Source: Monocercomonoides exilis (Eukaryota; Preaxostyla; Oxymonadida; Polymastigidae). Taken from it: DNA of 64,000 bases. Numbering within the stretch: the stretch's first letter is position 1; each line of letters begins with the position of its first letter. The notes beneath the pieces were generated by a model. The model searched no databases. It was not told the origin of the DNA and worked only from the letters and a program-made list of their open reading frames with translations. The stretch is taken from positions 124,001 through 188,000 of the forward strand of contig LSRY02000053.1 in assembly GCA_001643675.2 (NCBI GenBank), written 5' to 3'. Positions 1 to 11,551 of this stretch are shown here, piece after piece. The position numbers and the translations under genes were made by a program.

Positions 1-748
1 AAGCAAAGTCATAACGCTCATTCTCTGCTTCCATATTCTACAACTTCTTAGTACTTAACTGTACATCCGCTGAAAATGAGTGGACAATCTGAAATGCTTT
101 TAGAGGCATCGCTACTGCTTGCTCATTCTCTGTATTGCATTCGATTGCATCACCGTTATCAGCATCAGCACTGCCAATGCACCTGCTCCTGCCGTCTCAA
201 CCATCAACATTGCCATTCTACCACTCAACCTCACCTCTCTTTCAATCTGCTTCGTCTGCCTCATCTGCTATTTCGCTTCAGTTGCACCTCCAAGCAGACA
301 CAGCATCAGCTTCAGCTCGTCATTGTTCCGAATGTTTCACCCACCCATTGCGCGCATGTCACTCAGCTGCACATCGTTGAAAATAATCTTCTGCATGTCA
401 GGCAGAATCCCTTCTTTATTCTGCACAAGCTCCATTAGCTTTATCGTTGCCGTCTCATTCGAAACGCAAACTCAAATCACCTTCACTTCCATCGTTCTGA
501 TATGTACTTTCATCTTGTGACAAAACCCCTCTTTCGTTGAATGCTCGCGCCGATGCTCCTTTCACACTGCTCTTTCTTCTTTCTTCTTCTTCTTCTGCCT
601 CAATCAACCCCTCAACATCCAATCCCGATCGAAGCACTGTCTCAAACATCTTCTCCTCTTCTTTCTTATATCTCGCTTGCTTCTTCATCTTCACTTTCAC
701 ATTCTCCACAAGCGCCACACATTTCCTCACACTCCTCTTTAGTAATTC

Positions 749-808
749 TTCTCCTCTTCCTTCTCCTCTTCCTTCTCCTCTTCCTTCTCCTCTTCCTTCT
801 CCTCTTTT
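749..808. repeat. 12-base minisatellite (CTTCTC/CTCTTC)
   Basis: About five copies of a 12-base pyrimidine unit lie in the decayed minus-strand frame, where they encode a Gly-Glu-Gly-Arg repeat. This is typical slippage-prone coding low complexity. Confidence 0.8.
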
Positions 809-1117
809 CTTCGCCTTCTGCCCCAACTCCACCAGTCTTGCTAGCACAGGCACTTGCTTAACTGAATTCGGCCCAGCACACAAAGCTGTCTCTGCGTATT
901 CCTCAAACATCCCCACGTCGCACAAGCCCTGAAAATAGTGGTTAATTATCTTCTTATTTATGCTTGCTCAACTAGGCCGAATCGCTTTCGCAAAGTATTT
1001 CGATGTTCTTTTGAATATCAGACCATGAAACTGTTCATATGTAAATTCGCTGTCTTGATCGCAAAACTCTTGGAATTTCTTCTTCTCTTCTCCTTCTTCT
1101 TTCTCTTCTTCTTTCTC

Positions 1118-1176
1118 TTCATCTTCATCTTCATCTTCATCTTCATCTTCATCTTCATCTTCATCTTCATCTTCAT
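1118..1176. repeat. (TTCATC)n microsatellite
   Basis: A hexamer TTCATC is repeated about ten times. On the minus strand it reads as an alternating Asp-Glu tract inside the 1714-968 open stretch. The length is a multiple of three, so it does not itself break the frame. Confidence 0.85.
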
Positions 1177-3980
1177 CCTCATCAACCAACTTGTACAGCT
1201 CCTCAAATGCGTTACACCACACATCAAATGCCCTCACTTTTGCCTCGTCTCCCTCATTCTTCTTCGTCTTCGCCTTCATCACGCACTTCAGCAGATGAAG
1301 AATTCCTCCAAAGCAACTGTAGCATTCATATGAAGATGTCGACAGATCTTTTTTCTTCCGCGTCGCAACACATTTCGAAAGATTTGCTTTCTTCAATGAC
1401 ACTCCTCCTGTCTTCTTCCCATTTGAACTGGAACATTCACTTTCACATCTTGATGATGTTGATAAAGATGATTTTATTTTCTCCTTCTCCTTCTCCTTCT
1501 GTTCCTTCTTTTCTTCCTTCTTTTCTTCATCCTTCTCATCTTCTGCTTCCCAACATCTGCTTCTCAGCACTTTTTCTGGCAGAATCAGCGCCGAGTGCAT
1601 CTTCTGCAAAACATGCTTCTTCGGGTCAAACACATTCATCAGCCGCATTTCACTCAATCGTCCTTCTCCTCCTCCTTCTTCTTTTCCCTCAATTTTCCTT
1701 CTTCCGTGACACAAACTTGATCCGCATCCATCACCTTCGCTTCCTCGCTCTCATCGGCTGTTGTCACTACGGTAATGCTCTGCCCCTTCCCTGCAATCAC
1801 TTCCGTCGAAATAACCACACGCCTCCTCTTCCCCTCCATTGTCTCTTCATTCAACTCAACAGTCGTCGTCTCCCACAAAAAGAAGATGATCTTCCGGTTC
1901 TGCGCTCCTTCCATTCCCTCTCCCATCACTATGTTCTTCATGTTCTTCATCTTTATCGTCTTCGAGACCACAATTTTCTCTTCGCTTGCTGCTTCTTTAC
2001 AGATCGTATCCCATGCATCTGAACTTGCCTCAATCCTCCAAGTCTTCTTTGTCACAACCTGATGCATCAGTACAGACTTTTAATCCATTGTATTCCTTAG
2101 CCACGCTGCTGACTTCAACCACAAATGGAAGTTATCTTTTTCTGTGTCCAGCCTCTTTTCCAACTTGAAGAACGACCACTCCACCTTTGCTGTCTGCATC
2201 TCTGCCTGCCTCCCCTCATGCAACCGTGTTATCTGCGTCTACGCATCAGACGGGTCATCAAACACACTTACAAAAGCATGAGCTCACATTGTCAACTTGC
2301 AATTGCTCGGCATCTCCTTTTCATAACCTGCTTCTGCTCCTTCTCTGGTATCCATGTCATTTCAACACACTCCGCCGTTTTTGACATAGCATTTTCCCAA
2401 TCATCCATGTATCATTCCAACCTGCGCTACCACGTCATTGCATCACATATGCATATGCTGCAAGAAGCATGCAAAGCATTTGAATCAACTCCTTCCAGAC
2501 GATGCAGATACGACAAGCAAACTCGCGCTCCTCTGCTTTGTACCTGAAACGTTCTCAAAAGAGCACAAAACTTGTTTACCAAGTCTTCTTCAATAGTCTG
2601 CTTCATCCATACCACCCCCCTGTTGAATATTGAACCAAAATCTCGCACGGCTCCAGTAACAACTGCTTCTTCGGTGTTGTGCTTCTGCTGTATCTACGTT
2701 CGTTGATTCACGAAGCTGTACGACTTCTTGGTAGCAGCATGTTCAGTTCGTCCAGCACAGTCACAAACCGCTTGTCTGCAAATCACACACATCATTCGTT
2801 GACTGCCTTGTTAAACCAGAACACTTCTCTTCAGCTCACCACCAGATTCAACAACAATGAGCACTCCGCTATTCTGCCTTCGCTCAACCTCTCCTCCCCA
2901 TTCCTCTTCTTCTTCCTCTTCTTATTCTTCTTATCACCCAGCACAAAGAAAGCAAGTTTCTTCCTCAACTTTTTCATCGAATTTGTCTTTTTCCTCGATT
3001 ATTGTCAAACGATCAACTGATGTTTACAACTGCTCCACATCTCCAGTTATTTCAATTCGACTTTTCATTGAAGAAATACTCAAACACTCATATTCTTTTC
3101 CTGCTGTAACATTCTTATTTCTCGCGAATTCCGATGTTACATAGCAGGCACGCAAAGTGAGTGCATTGTTCAGCATTTGTTGCAGGCGAATCTCTGAAAA
3201 AATCGCTATCCATGTCTCCGCCTTCACAAACCTCAGCCGACTCAGCCCAAGCGCCTCCACAATCAGCAGCGCAATTGCTTCTTCCAGCTTCATCTGGTTT
3301 TGTTTTATTCTTTCCACAAACTCTCTGTATGTCGTTGGATACACGCCTTTGGCCTCATTCCCATCACATTCCTCTCTATCAACTCGCACTTTGGTACTGC
3401 CAACGCAATCACTGCTGGAGACAGAACCACATCCTCTATCCTCAGCCCTGCCTCCGACTGCCCCTTCTCTGCAATCTCCACCGCTTCGCGCATTATCACC
3501 TCATCTTTCAGCTTCACCATCACATGCCTCGCTGATGTTAACGCTTCTCCAGCCGCTCAATACAGACGACATCAGCGATGGTTCAAATAGATCGTTGATT
3601 GACAAGAATGCTATTCACATCTGCAGCTGCAAAGATCTTCTTGTTCCCCGACTTCGTGCCTACTGAAACTGCAAGTGACGGAAGCGGCACCACCAGCGGA
3701 ACCGAAAGCATTGTCTAAAGCTCCACATCGTGTGCGCACATAACACATTTCCATGCAGCACAACACACCGTGCCACAACATATTCCTGTTGTGCCTGCTG
3801 CTCCCGCGGTGATAGCAGCAGCTGCAGCGACAGCGGAATGTGCTGCCCATACACTCCAGCCGCCTCTCGATGTCGTCCAACACCACTTCCGACGTGTTTG
3901 AAGCTGATGACGCAGAAGCATCCGAAGGATCAATTGCAGGTGCTGATGATGAAAGAAAATTGTTTGATACAAACTGTTTG

Positions 3981-5401
3981 AATATTTATATTTGAAGAGA
4001 TTACATTTTTGAGTTTGTAATAAATGGAGATTTTTTTGAAAATTAAAATATCTAACTTCAATTTTAAAAAATAATATAAATAATTGCTCAATGTTTACAA
4101 CTCTTCGAATATCTTTCGATTGTTATAAGCGTTGTTTTAATAAAATTTTCCTGTTTGATAATTCTTAATTAAAATATTCTTTTATTCAAGCGAACAAAAT
4201 TTTATTTATCTTTCAACAAAAATAACATTAAAAACAAAGTAATTATCCATGAATTCATAATGAATATTCGAACAGATGAAATGAAAATGAAGAAATAAAA
4301 ACATTTAATTCATTTTATTCAAATAGCTGGTATGCATATGTTGACATAAGTGTATCACAAAATAAAGTTAAAAATCTATATAATTTCAACATATTTCTAT
4401 CCTGTTTTTCTTTTAAAAGCGAAATAAATTACAAAATATAACATTTTCAAAACAATAACGGGAACGGAATGATCAACATTTTTTGATCTTTTTTGATCTA
4501 ATTTTCAGATCAGTTAAACGTTTGCGACTTTTCAAAAAGAATAACCCATGTCTTCTCTAGTGTTATTCGGATGCCTGTGAACTTGATAATAATCAAAACA
4601 AATGAAATGATATAATTTTTGATCAAAACTTGAAAAATCAACCATTTTCCAAAAATTATAAATTTTGAACATTCCAACTCAACAAATGACCAATCATTTT
4701 TTTCAGCTCTTCTATTTTTTTGCTTTATGCAGCACTCTTTTGAAAAAAAAGAAATAATAAAGTTTCCGTCAATATTTGAATAATGTCAAATTAAAACGAT
4801 TTCTTTTGATTTTGCACTGTTTTGAAATTCCACAGGCAAGCTTGTTAAAAAATCCTCATAAGTTGTCAATTGATTCATGATATCTGTCAAATAATCAATT
4901 TTTCTGGACGAACAACTGATCTGCTCGACTGACTGATCTTTATTGAAAAAATGAATTTTTGAAACAAATGAAAAATAGAAAATCTTTTGATAAAAAAGGA
5001 TACTAAGTTATTTTTCATGGACTAATGATAATTTTTTAATTTCGAAACCATGAAAAATCAAATTCATATTAGCAAAATGTTAAAAATAAGTCATTTCCAT
5101 CAAAAAAAAAAAAGAGAATCTTAGATTTGTTTGTTTTTCTATTTATTAATCGAAAAATTGAGATACCATGATTAGAAAAAACGAATAAGAAAAAATAAAA
5201 ATTCAATTAATTTTTACAGAAATATTTTTGCATTGTCAGTCGACTTGTCGAACATTTTGGAAAATGTCGGTCTGTCGCAAAGGCTTTTATTGTGTAATGA
5301 TAGAAGAAGCATCATTTAATTCTTAAACATTCTCCTGAATTTCAACGAAATAATTATTCTTTGAACATACTTAAGTGATAGGCAGAAAGAATGTCGTGTA
5401 A
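3981..5401. other. AT-rich intergenic stretch, no gene seen
   Basis: Strongly AT-rich sequence with stops in all frames and no open stretch of note. No tRNA-like fold, splice-bounded exon or repeat longer than homopolymer runs was recognised. It separates the decayed gene on the left from the foldback element. Confidence 0.7.
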
Positions 5402-6376
5402 CACTTTCACCTCTGACCCTTTTTTTACCCCCACCTTTTTTTTTGTGGAGCTGGCCACGGCTTAATACAAGCTCATAGCCAACAAAAAATAACTAGAAAT
5501 GTTTATTTTAATAGATTTGACTTATACCGAAAAAATTTATTAACGAAAATTTTTTAACTTTGAGATCTCGGTATTTTTCAATTTTATTTTTTGATCATTA
5601 AATTGATGGTCTTTCCATGGATATAACATTCTGGAAGTTTTAAGCTACACCATCATTACACATCTTATCCTTTTTATTATTTTTATAACTTTTCACATTT
5701 CACTTGTTTCTTTATCACGTGTTTTCTCATTTCATCGACTTTTCGAAAAAATGGAATTATTAATAGAATGATGAATTTTTGTTAAAATTTTAAGATAATC
5801 CTTATTATATATTAGAATGTTAATTATGTTGATATACAATATAGTTTTTCAAATTTGATTTAATATAGAAAAATGAAAAACATCAATTTCGGTAGTTTTG
5901 ATTTTTCCAACCAGAAACAATTTTTTCAGCAAAAAATTATGTGAGTGTTCAACAATATATTGAGTCAAAAATAAGAGACAGCTTATAAAATAAAAAAATT
6001 GTCTTTTATACAATCAAAAATTTTCATTTTTTCGAAAAGTGGATGAAATGAGAAAACAAGTGAAAAAGAAACGTGTGAAATGTGAAAAGTTTTAAAAATA
6101 ATAAAAAGGATAAGATGTGTAATGATGGTGTAGCTTAAAACTTCCAGAATGTTATATCCATGGAAAGACCATCAATTTAATGATCAAAAAATAAAATTGA
6201 AAAATACCGAGATCTCAAAGTTAAAAAATTTTCGTTAATAAATTTTTTCGGTATAAGTCAAATCTATTAAAATAAACATTTCTAGTTATTTTTTGTTGGC
6301 TATGAGCTTGTATTAAGCCGTGGCCAGCTCCACAAAAAAAAAGGTGGGGGTAAAAAAAGGGTCAGAGGTGAAAGTG
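5402..6376. mobile_element. ~975-base foldback/MITE-like element with ~350-base inverted repeats
   Basis: The two ends are near-perfect reverse complements. The left arm begins CACTTTCACCTCTGACCC at 5402 and the right arm ends with its complement at 6376. Identity runs through the GGAGCTGGCCACGGC block and the ATCCATGG block to about 5754 on the left and 6022 on the right, with scattered mismatches only near the inner ends. The ~270-base centre holds no open reading frame. Long inverted arms with no coding content are typical of non-autonomous foldback or MITE-type DNA transposons. I see no convincing target-site duplication (left flank GTGTAA, right flank CCACCC), so the superfamily is unassigned. 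Confidence 0.8.
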
Positions 6377-6630
6377 CCACCCTTATTATCCAATGACACA
6401 TCACATAAAATGTGATCGAAGGCTGAATGAAACATACAAAGTCAAAGAAATAGAAGAGGATCTGTACAAAAACATTGAAGGAATATTGACTTTATTTTCA
6501 AATTATCACCAATCAACAAATACCCTTCCATTTCATGTTGTAAAACCAAAATCACTCATATTTTCCTTTCACCTAATACATAAAATTTCATAAAAATTAG
6601 AATGCATGACTCAATTGTGCATCAATCATA

Positions 6631-7591
6631 TTAACGAGAAATGACTTTAATGCGGATTGGAGAAGACGGAGCTGGCTTGTTCTTGGAGGAAGAGAAAAGA
6701 GAAGGAGAATAGGAGTTTGAAGCAGCCTTTGCCTTTGCCTTTGCCTTTGCAGCTGGATGTGACACTTCATACGAAGATGTTGACGTGATGGAATACGAAG
6801 AACTGGCAATCCCCGGCTCAACAGGCGTAAGCATCTCCAAGCACTTCTGAATCATCGTGATTGCCTTCTGCTCCATCTCTTTTTCTTTCGCTCTTCCTTT
6901 CTCCCGCTTCGCGCGCTTTTCTCCCTCACCGCCTGCCTCCCCTGCCCCACTTCCACTTCCACTTCCACTTCTTTCTCTCAGCTTCTCTCTTCTCTTGTAT
7001 TGCTTCATGGCATCTTTAAGCGCTCCAATCCCGTCTGACTGGATGACCCACAGCCGATATTTCTTCAGGTCTTGCATGATGATGCACAGCACTGTGGCAC
7101 TTCGAAGAACAACTTCCGCAGACGAAGTGGGCGAAGGCGGAATGAGCGCCTGCGAGTGAGTAGAATCAGCAGCTGGTCCTGCTGAAGAAGAAGAAGAAGT
7201 TGAAGAAGATGAAAACGGAGGAGGAGAAGGAGTCTGAGAGAACTGAGTCAAAAGAGAAAGCAACGTCAGAAGTCCATTGCAAATTGCAATGTCGTTTTCG
7301 TTGTTGCGCAATTTGACAAGAAGACACAAAGTATCCAAGCACCGAAGAATAAGAAAATCATAGTATCCAACACTCAGTCCAGGGAATACTGATGATGCAA
7401 CATCTTCTTCTTCCTCATCCTCATCATCATCTTCTTCATCTTCTTCATCTTCTTCATCTTCTTCATCTTCTTCATCTTCTTCTTCGCCTTCCCCTTCCTC
7501 TCTTCCCTCCTTTTCTTTCTCCTTCCCTTTTTCTTTCTCCTCCTCCTCCTCCTCCTCCTCCTCCTCCTCCTTCTTCTTCTTCTTCTTTGGC
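6631..7591 (-). CDS. C-terminal exon of an armadillo-like low-complexity protein (partial)
   Basis: One open frame runs on the minus strand from about 7591 to a TAA at 6631. It starts with an acidic Glu/Asp tract encoded by the CTC/TTC microsatellites. Next come helical segments resembling armadillo or HEAT repeats (CLDTLCLLVKLRNNENDIAI, then LLTLLSLLTQ), a Ser/Pro-rich linker, another helix pair (VLRSATVLCIIMQDLKKYRL...GIGALKDAM) and a basic tail with a Lys-Ala repeat. An AG acceptor lies just upstream of the acidic tract (ATTTAG at about 7592), so this is probably the last exon; upstream exons were not placed. No catalytic motif is visible. A scaffold role is only a guess from the helical repeats. 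Confidence 0.5.
7419..7585. repeat. TTCATCTTC / CTC / TTC microsatellite block
   Basis: Tandem (TTCATC, CTTCTT)n at about 7430-7485 is followed by (CTC)n at 7540-7572 and (TTC)n. On the minus strand it codes for poly-Glu/Asp at the start of the armadillo-like exon, so it is probably translated. Confidence 0.8.
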
Positions 7592-7948
7592 TAAATTACA
7601 TAGTTTCAAAAGTTAGTTTCCTCAAAATTCTTCCTCAACCACATAGCATCCATCATCCTTTATTCAAATGCCTCTTGTTTTTGTGCTTAAGCAGCCTTTC
7701 TGTTTTTTCCTCTTCAGACTGTCTGAAGCACAAAAAGCATCTTCTTATCTTTTCTCGCTTTCTTTGCCTGTGTTTATTCTTCCTCAATTGTTCTAATGGT
7801 ACATTCTGCTTATCGCTGGCAAAGTTTGTGATTTCTGTTTCAAGTTTTAGACTGATAGTTTGCTTTATGATGTTAATGAATCATTCTAGAAATAACAGCG
7901 CTTCTCAAAAATCCAAAAATACGTTGTACAGCTCAGCAGTCATTTCTT

Positions 7949-8665
7949 CAATCAGCTCCTTTGTCTTCTTCGTCTGTTTCTTCGCTATTTGCGCAACGCA
8001 AAAGAGAAGAGAAGAATGCAGCAGGAGACAAGCGGTCATTCCCATCATCCACCGCTCCTTCGATTGAACCTTCAGATTCCTTGATGGAAAAGGTGTTATG
8101 CACGTCTACAGCAGCGATGGACTTCATCAATAGACGGATGCGGATTGTTGTGCCAGAAGAAACTGGGGCACATGCAAATCACATGAAGTTGTTACCAAGT
8201 GCGCTACAGACACTGCTGGGATATACTGTGTCACAGTGGGCGGTGCTGTGTGGGGGGTGTTGTATGTGCATACGATGTGGCGCTTTCAGCGATGCTTTCG
8301 GTTCCGCTGGTGTGTCCGCTTCCTTTCTTGCAGCGTCGGTGGGAACAAAGGCTGGGGGCAAGCGGATCTTTGAAGCAGTGGATGTGAATGCGTTCCCGTC
8401 GACCTACGATCAGTTTGACTCGTCGCTGTTGCTGTTGCTATTGCGATAATTGCAGTCGAGGCGTGTGGTGGTAAAGCTTGACGAGGAAGCGATGGGGCGA
8501 GGGGTTGCAGTGCGTGAAGTGGGGGAGATTGCAGAGAAGGAATTGGAGAAGGGACTGGATGAGGTCCTGCCGCCTTTAGCAATTTTGTTGGGGGTGCTGG
8601 AAAAACAAAAAAAGGAAAAAAGAAAGAGGAAAAAGAATAAGAGGAAGAGGAAGAAGAAGAATTAA
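7949..8665 (+). pseudogene. Truncated paralog of the decayed gene at 3980-3300
   Basis: Two adjacent open stretches (7961-8449, then 8450-8665 after a stop) carry a Ser-rich start, a segment with MDFINRRMRIVVPEE, a Cys-rich piece ending RCGAFSDAFGSAG and then VVKLDEEAMGRGVAVREV...EIAEKELEKG. The same order appears on the minus strand at about 3980-3300 (LDDIERRL..., RCGALDNAFGSAG, MVKLKDEVIMREAVEIAEKG). The similarity in both order and content shows a shared origin. The plus-strand copy stops soon after the second block in a Lys/Arg-rich tail, so it looks like a short relic. No function can be assigned. Confidence 0.5.
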
Positions 8666-10227
8666 CACCCTAGACTACAATATAGAGTTGATAAGGAAGA
8701 TAATAATTTTCAAACTTCTGTGCTTGAATGATATGACTCTTCGACCTGTGTGATAAAAAGGTATCATATGTCAATGAGATTGTGTATGACGAAGATAATC
8801 CCTGATGAAAATCAATTGAATGGGTTGGTTGTGTTTCAACATCGAGGAGGAAGATGGATGGAAAGGTTGGCATTCGCTTATCAATGCTCTTGATGCAGAT
8901 AACGATGCTTCTGAAATGCATTCTCTGATGCTCGAGGCACAAAATTCAAAGAACCGTGCACAAACATAGAAGATGAGTGAAACAACAGCTTTGTTGAAAA
9001 ACAAACGATGAAAGCAAAAGCCATCGAATTCTCTTTCATCGGCTGTGGTATCGAAGAAAGCAAACTTCGAATGATAATCACATTGCTCACTCAAAATGGC
9101 TGTCCCTTCGAAGAATGAAATCTAAAAGCAGCTGTACCTAATGCTGTTTGATTCCCAAAAAGCATTCGACAATTGCTATCTCGTTAATGGTGTTTCTCAT
9201 TTGTTTTGAAGCAAAAAGGAATCAAAAATAACTTTTTCTTACTTTCCGTATCTGCATGGCACAGTCAGAGAAACAGGAAAGCCTAATAAATAAAACTGAT
9301 ATTTCTAAGCTCTCCTTTTTTCCGTTGAATTCTTGACTTCTTTAGTGATTAATATCCTTCCCTTGATATTGCCAGTTGCTTTCCTTGCCAAAAAATACCC
9401 CAAACTGCTCTCCCTGCCTAATATTCCAAAATGCTATATAATTTTGTGCAGATTTTGGCCTTCACAGAATTCCATCCATAAATCTTCATTCAACAAAAAT
9501 ATCAGCTGAATTTGTTTTCACCTCTTGTTCCAAACAAAAATCATGTATCTTCCGTAACTTCATTTATTTCCCAATGTCTATATAATAATCAGCTCCATTC
9601 TCGTAGTATTGCTCGACAAAGCGGAGATTGGCCATTTCAATAATAATTCGGATTCCTGCACTTTGGAAAGGATACGAATGGAAATATCTTCACAACATAA
9701 AGAACAATATGAAATGCATGCATGCAGTTATTTTCATTTAAAAATAAAATTGTTGTATTTCGTCGGACATCCAATTTCAAAAATCATCTTAATGAATATC
9801 AACATAAATGCATCTCATCATTTCTTTTTGCCTACAAATGAAAAATTATTTCTAATTCTATAGATTATGTTTACTCACGGAATTCTAATCCTGCACAAGA
9901 ATATTCAATTTCAAAGAAAACAATTCGATCAATGAATCCATTACAAATAAAGAAAAAACATTTGGTTTTCTTCAAAATCTTTTACCAGAATGTTAGCAAA
10001 AGAAAGAATGGTATAAACACATATTTTTATGGATGTTTTGAATTTTTATTTTTCATCTATTTCTTCTGTCCAATGATATTCGAATTCAATATGAATGATA
10101 AAAATGCTGTTGTTTTCTGGTACAGTATTTCTTTAAAACACAGACGGAATACAACACAAAAAAATTCACCGGTTTGCAGATATTGTTACGTTTGAATTCT
10201 TGGCTTTCACATTTCTTCGTTTTTAAG
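8666..10227. other. AT-rich stretch without a supported gene
   Basis: Only short non-conserved open stretches occur (for example 9609-9863, which depends on a TTG start). A 5' exon of the paralog at 10228 must lie somewhere in the right part. One candidate is 9932-10011, ending AATG before GTATAA in the correct phase, but it has no clear resemblance to the exon found in the second paralog, so I leave it unassigned. Confidence 0.5.
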
Positions 10228-11551
10228 AATTGTTATCTGAGCTTGAGCATTGCGATGAAGAAGATCAAAGACAGATAATCCTTGAAATGAATGAAATGAT
10301 TAATGGAATGAATAAAGAAGAATTGGAACCTGTTTTTTCAGAAGAAACGTTTAATGAAATGAACAAAATGATTGAAAAAAAGAAAATTTCAATGGAAAAT
10401 GCCATTTTGTTATTGAAGCATGTTGGATATTGCGAAGTTCTTTTGTTCTTGTGGAGTAATAACTTTAATAATTCTTTGCTGCACAGAAAATTTGAAAAGA
10501 TGATTATTGAAGAAGAAAAGAAAAAAGATGAAAAGAATGAAAAGCTTCTGACTGATCTTTGCGAGTGCTTTGTTTTGCTCAAGTGTGGGATTTCATCGGA
10601 TTTGTTATCAATTTGTGTGCCTTATCTCCTGAAAATTGCCTTGAAGAAAAAAGAAAGCGAAGAAACTCAAATGGAAGTGGAAATGGAATTGCTGGCTTTA
10701 AGCAATATTGAGTATAATGTGGTTTGATTATTTTTGTGTTTTATTATTATTATTATTATTATTATTAGAAAATAGATAAAGAATTGTACTTGAATGAGAT
10801 CAAAGAAATCATCAAATATCATAAGGAGCATCATAATCTGACACGAATCGCATATCAATCGGCTTGGATGTTTTTGATAGACAGATTTGTCGCAGACAAA
10901 AGTTTGGAAGAAATCGTTGTGAATGAGCTTCATTTTGGAAGAGAAGCAGCAAAAGAACTGGAAGAGCTGATGAAATGTGTGGATTGGAAGAAAAATGAAA
11001 AAAAGGGAGAGAGAAAAGAAGAGGAAGATATGATAACAATATTGAGATGGTGCAAACTACTGCAGAAGTTGTTTTCTGGTGTTAAGGAAGGCTTAGGCGA
11101 ATGCTCTGATCTTCTTGGCTGTCTTGTCAGTCTGTTCAGAGCAGCAAGGAACAATCAGAATGAATTGCACAGAGAATTGTGTTATGATTGTATTTATTGC
11201 GTAAAGAAAATGTATACAAGAAACTTCATATCGGAAACCGATTTGCTGGAAGAAGGAGCAGCTAACTTGTTTGTGGAAGAAATTTCCCAATCAACATTGA
11301 ACAGATCTCTAACGGAGGAAATTCTAAGTTTACTTGGATTTGTTTCGAAAAGACTGAAAGGAAAAACAAGCAAAGAAAGTGAAGAAAAACCTTCGAAGAT
11401 GGAAAGGAAGATGATAAAAAGAAAGATATTTGAAAGGTTTGAGGAAGAAGGATATGAAGATGAAATCACCAAGCATTATGAAACTATTTTTTGGAGGTAT
11501 TTTTTGCTTGGTGTATCAAAAGATGTGAATGATTATAATGTTTATTGCTGA
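10228..11551 (+). CDS. Helical paralog family, copy 1 (5' exon not found)
   Basis: The two visible exons are 10228-10721 and 10769-11551, separated by a 47-base intron (GTTTGA...TTAG) that contains a (TTA)n run. The frame is continuous across the junction. The first exon begins in phase after an AG acceptor, so a short upstream exon is missing. The protein is all-helical, rich in Glu/Lys/Leu, with conserved blocks shared by the three copies here: EMNEMI.G.NKEEL, an ILLLKHVG helix, LLTDLCECFVLL, then KYHKEHHNLTRIAYQSAW and ELEELMKCVDWK. It ends with EEEGYEDEI before the TGA. There is no signal peptide, membrane segment or catalytic motif. I do not recognise the family; an armadillo-like helical fold is plausible. 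Confidence 0.75.
10722..10768 (+). other. Intron of paralog copy 1
   Basis: GT-AG intron of 47 bases, donor GTTTGA and acceptor ATTAG, largely a (TTA) repeat. Removing it joins NIEYNV to KIDKELYLNEI, matching the junction in the other two copies. Confidence 0.8.

Larger units (their letters stand above)
1..3980 (-). pseudogene. Decayed helical-repeat (armadillo-like?) gene, minus strand, running off the left edge
   Basis: Reading the minus strand from about 3980 to 1, protein-like stretches follow one another in shifting frames: 3886-3611, 3523-3305, 3389-3024, 2648-2427, 2067-1654, 1714-968, 925-455 and on towards 1. The pieces are amphipathic helical segments rich in Leu, Ala, Glu and Lys (for example LEEAIALLIVEALGLSRLRF near 3250), mixed with acidic low-complexity tracts, as in HEAT/armadillo-type scaffolds. 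No piece is long, no start or splice pattern joins them all, and frames change at least six times, so I read it as a pseudogene or a badly error-laden gene. The segment at about 3980-3300 matches the plus-strand fragment at 7949-8590 (shared RCGA, NAFGSAG-like and VVKL/MVKL...AEK signatures), which supports a coding origin. Function unknown. An alternative is a real gene with many short introns that I cannot place. Confidence 0.45.

Noticed and set aside
6857-7159. Open frames opposite the armadillo-like exon, and poly-Leu/His frames in the microsatellites near 7392-7616
   Set aside because: Composition artefacts of repeats on the strand opposite a better-supported frame.
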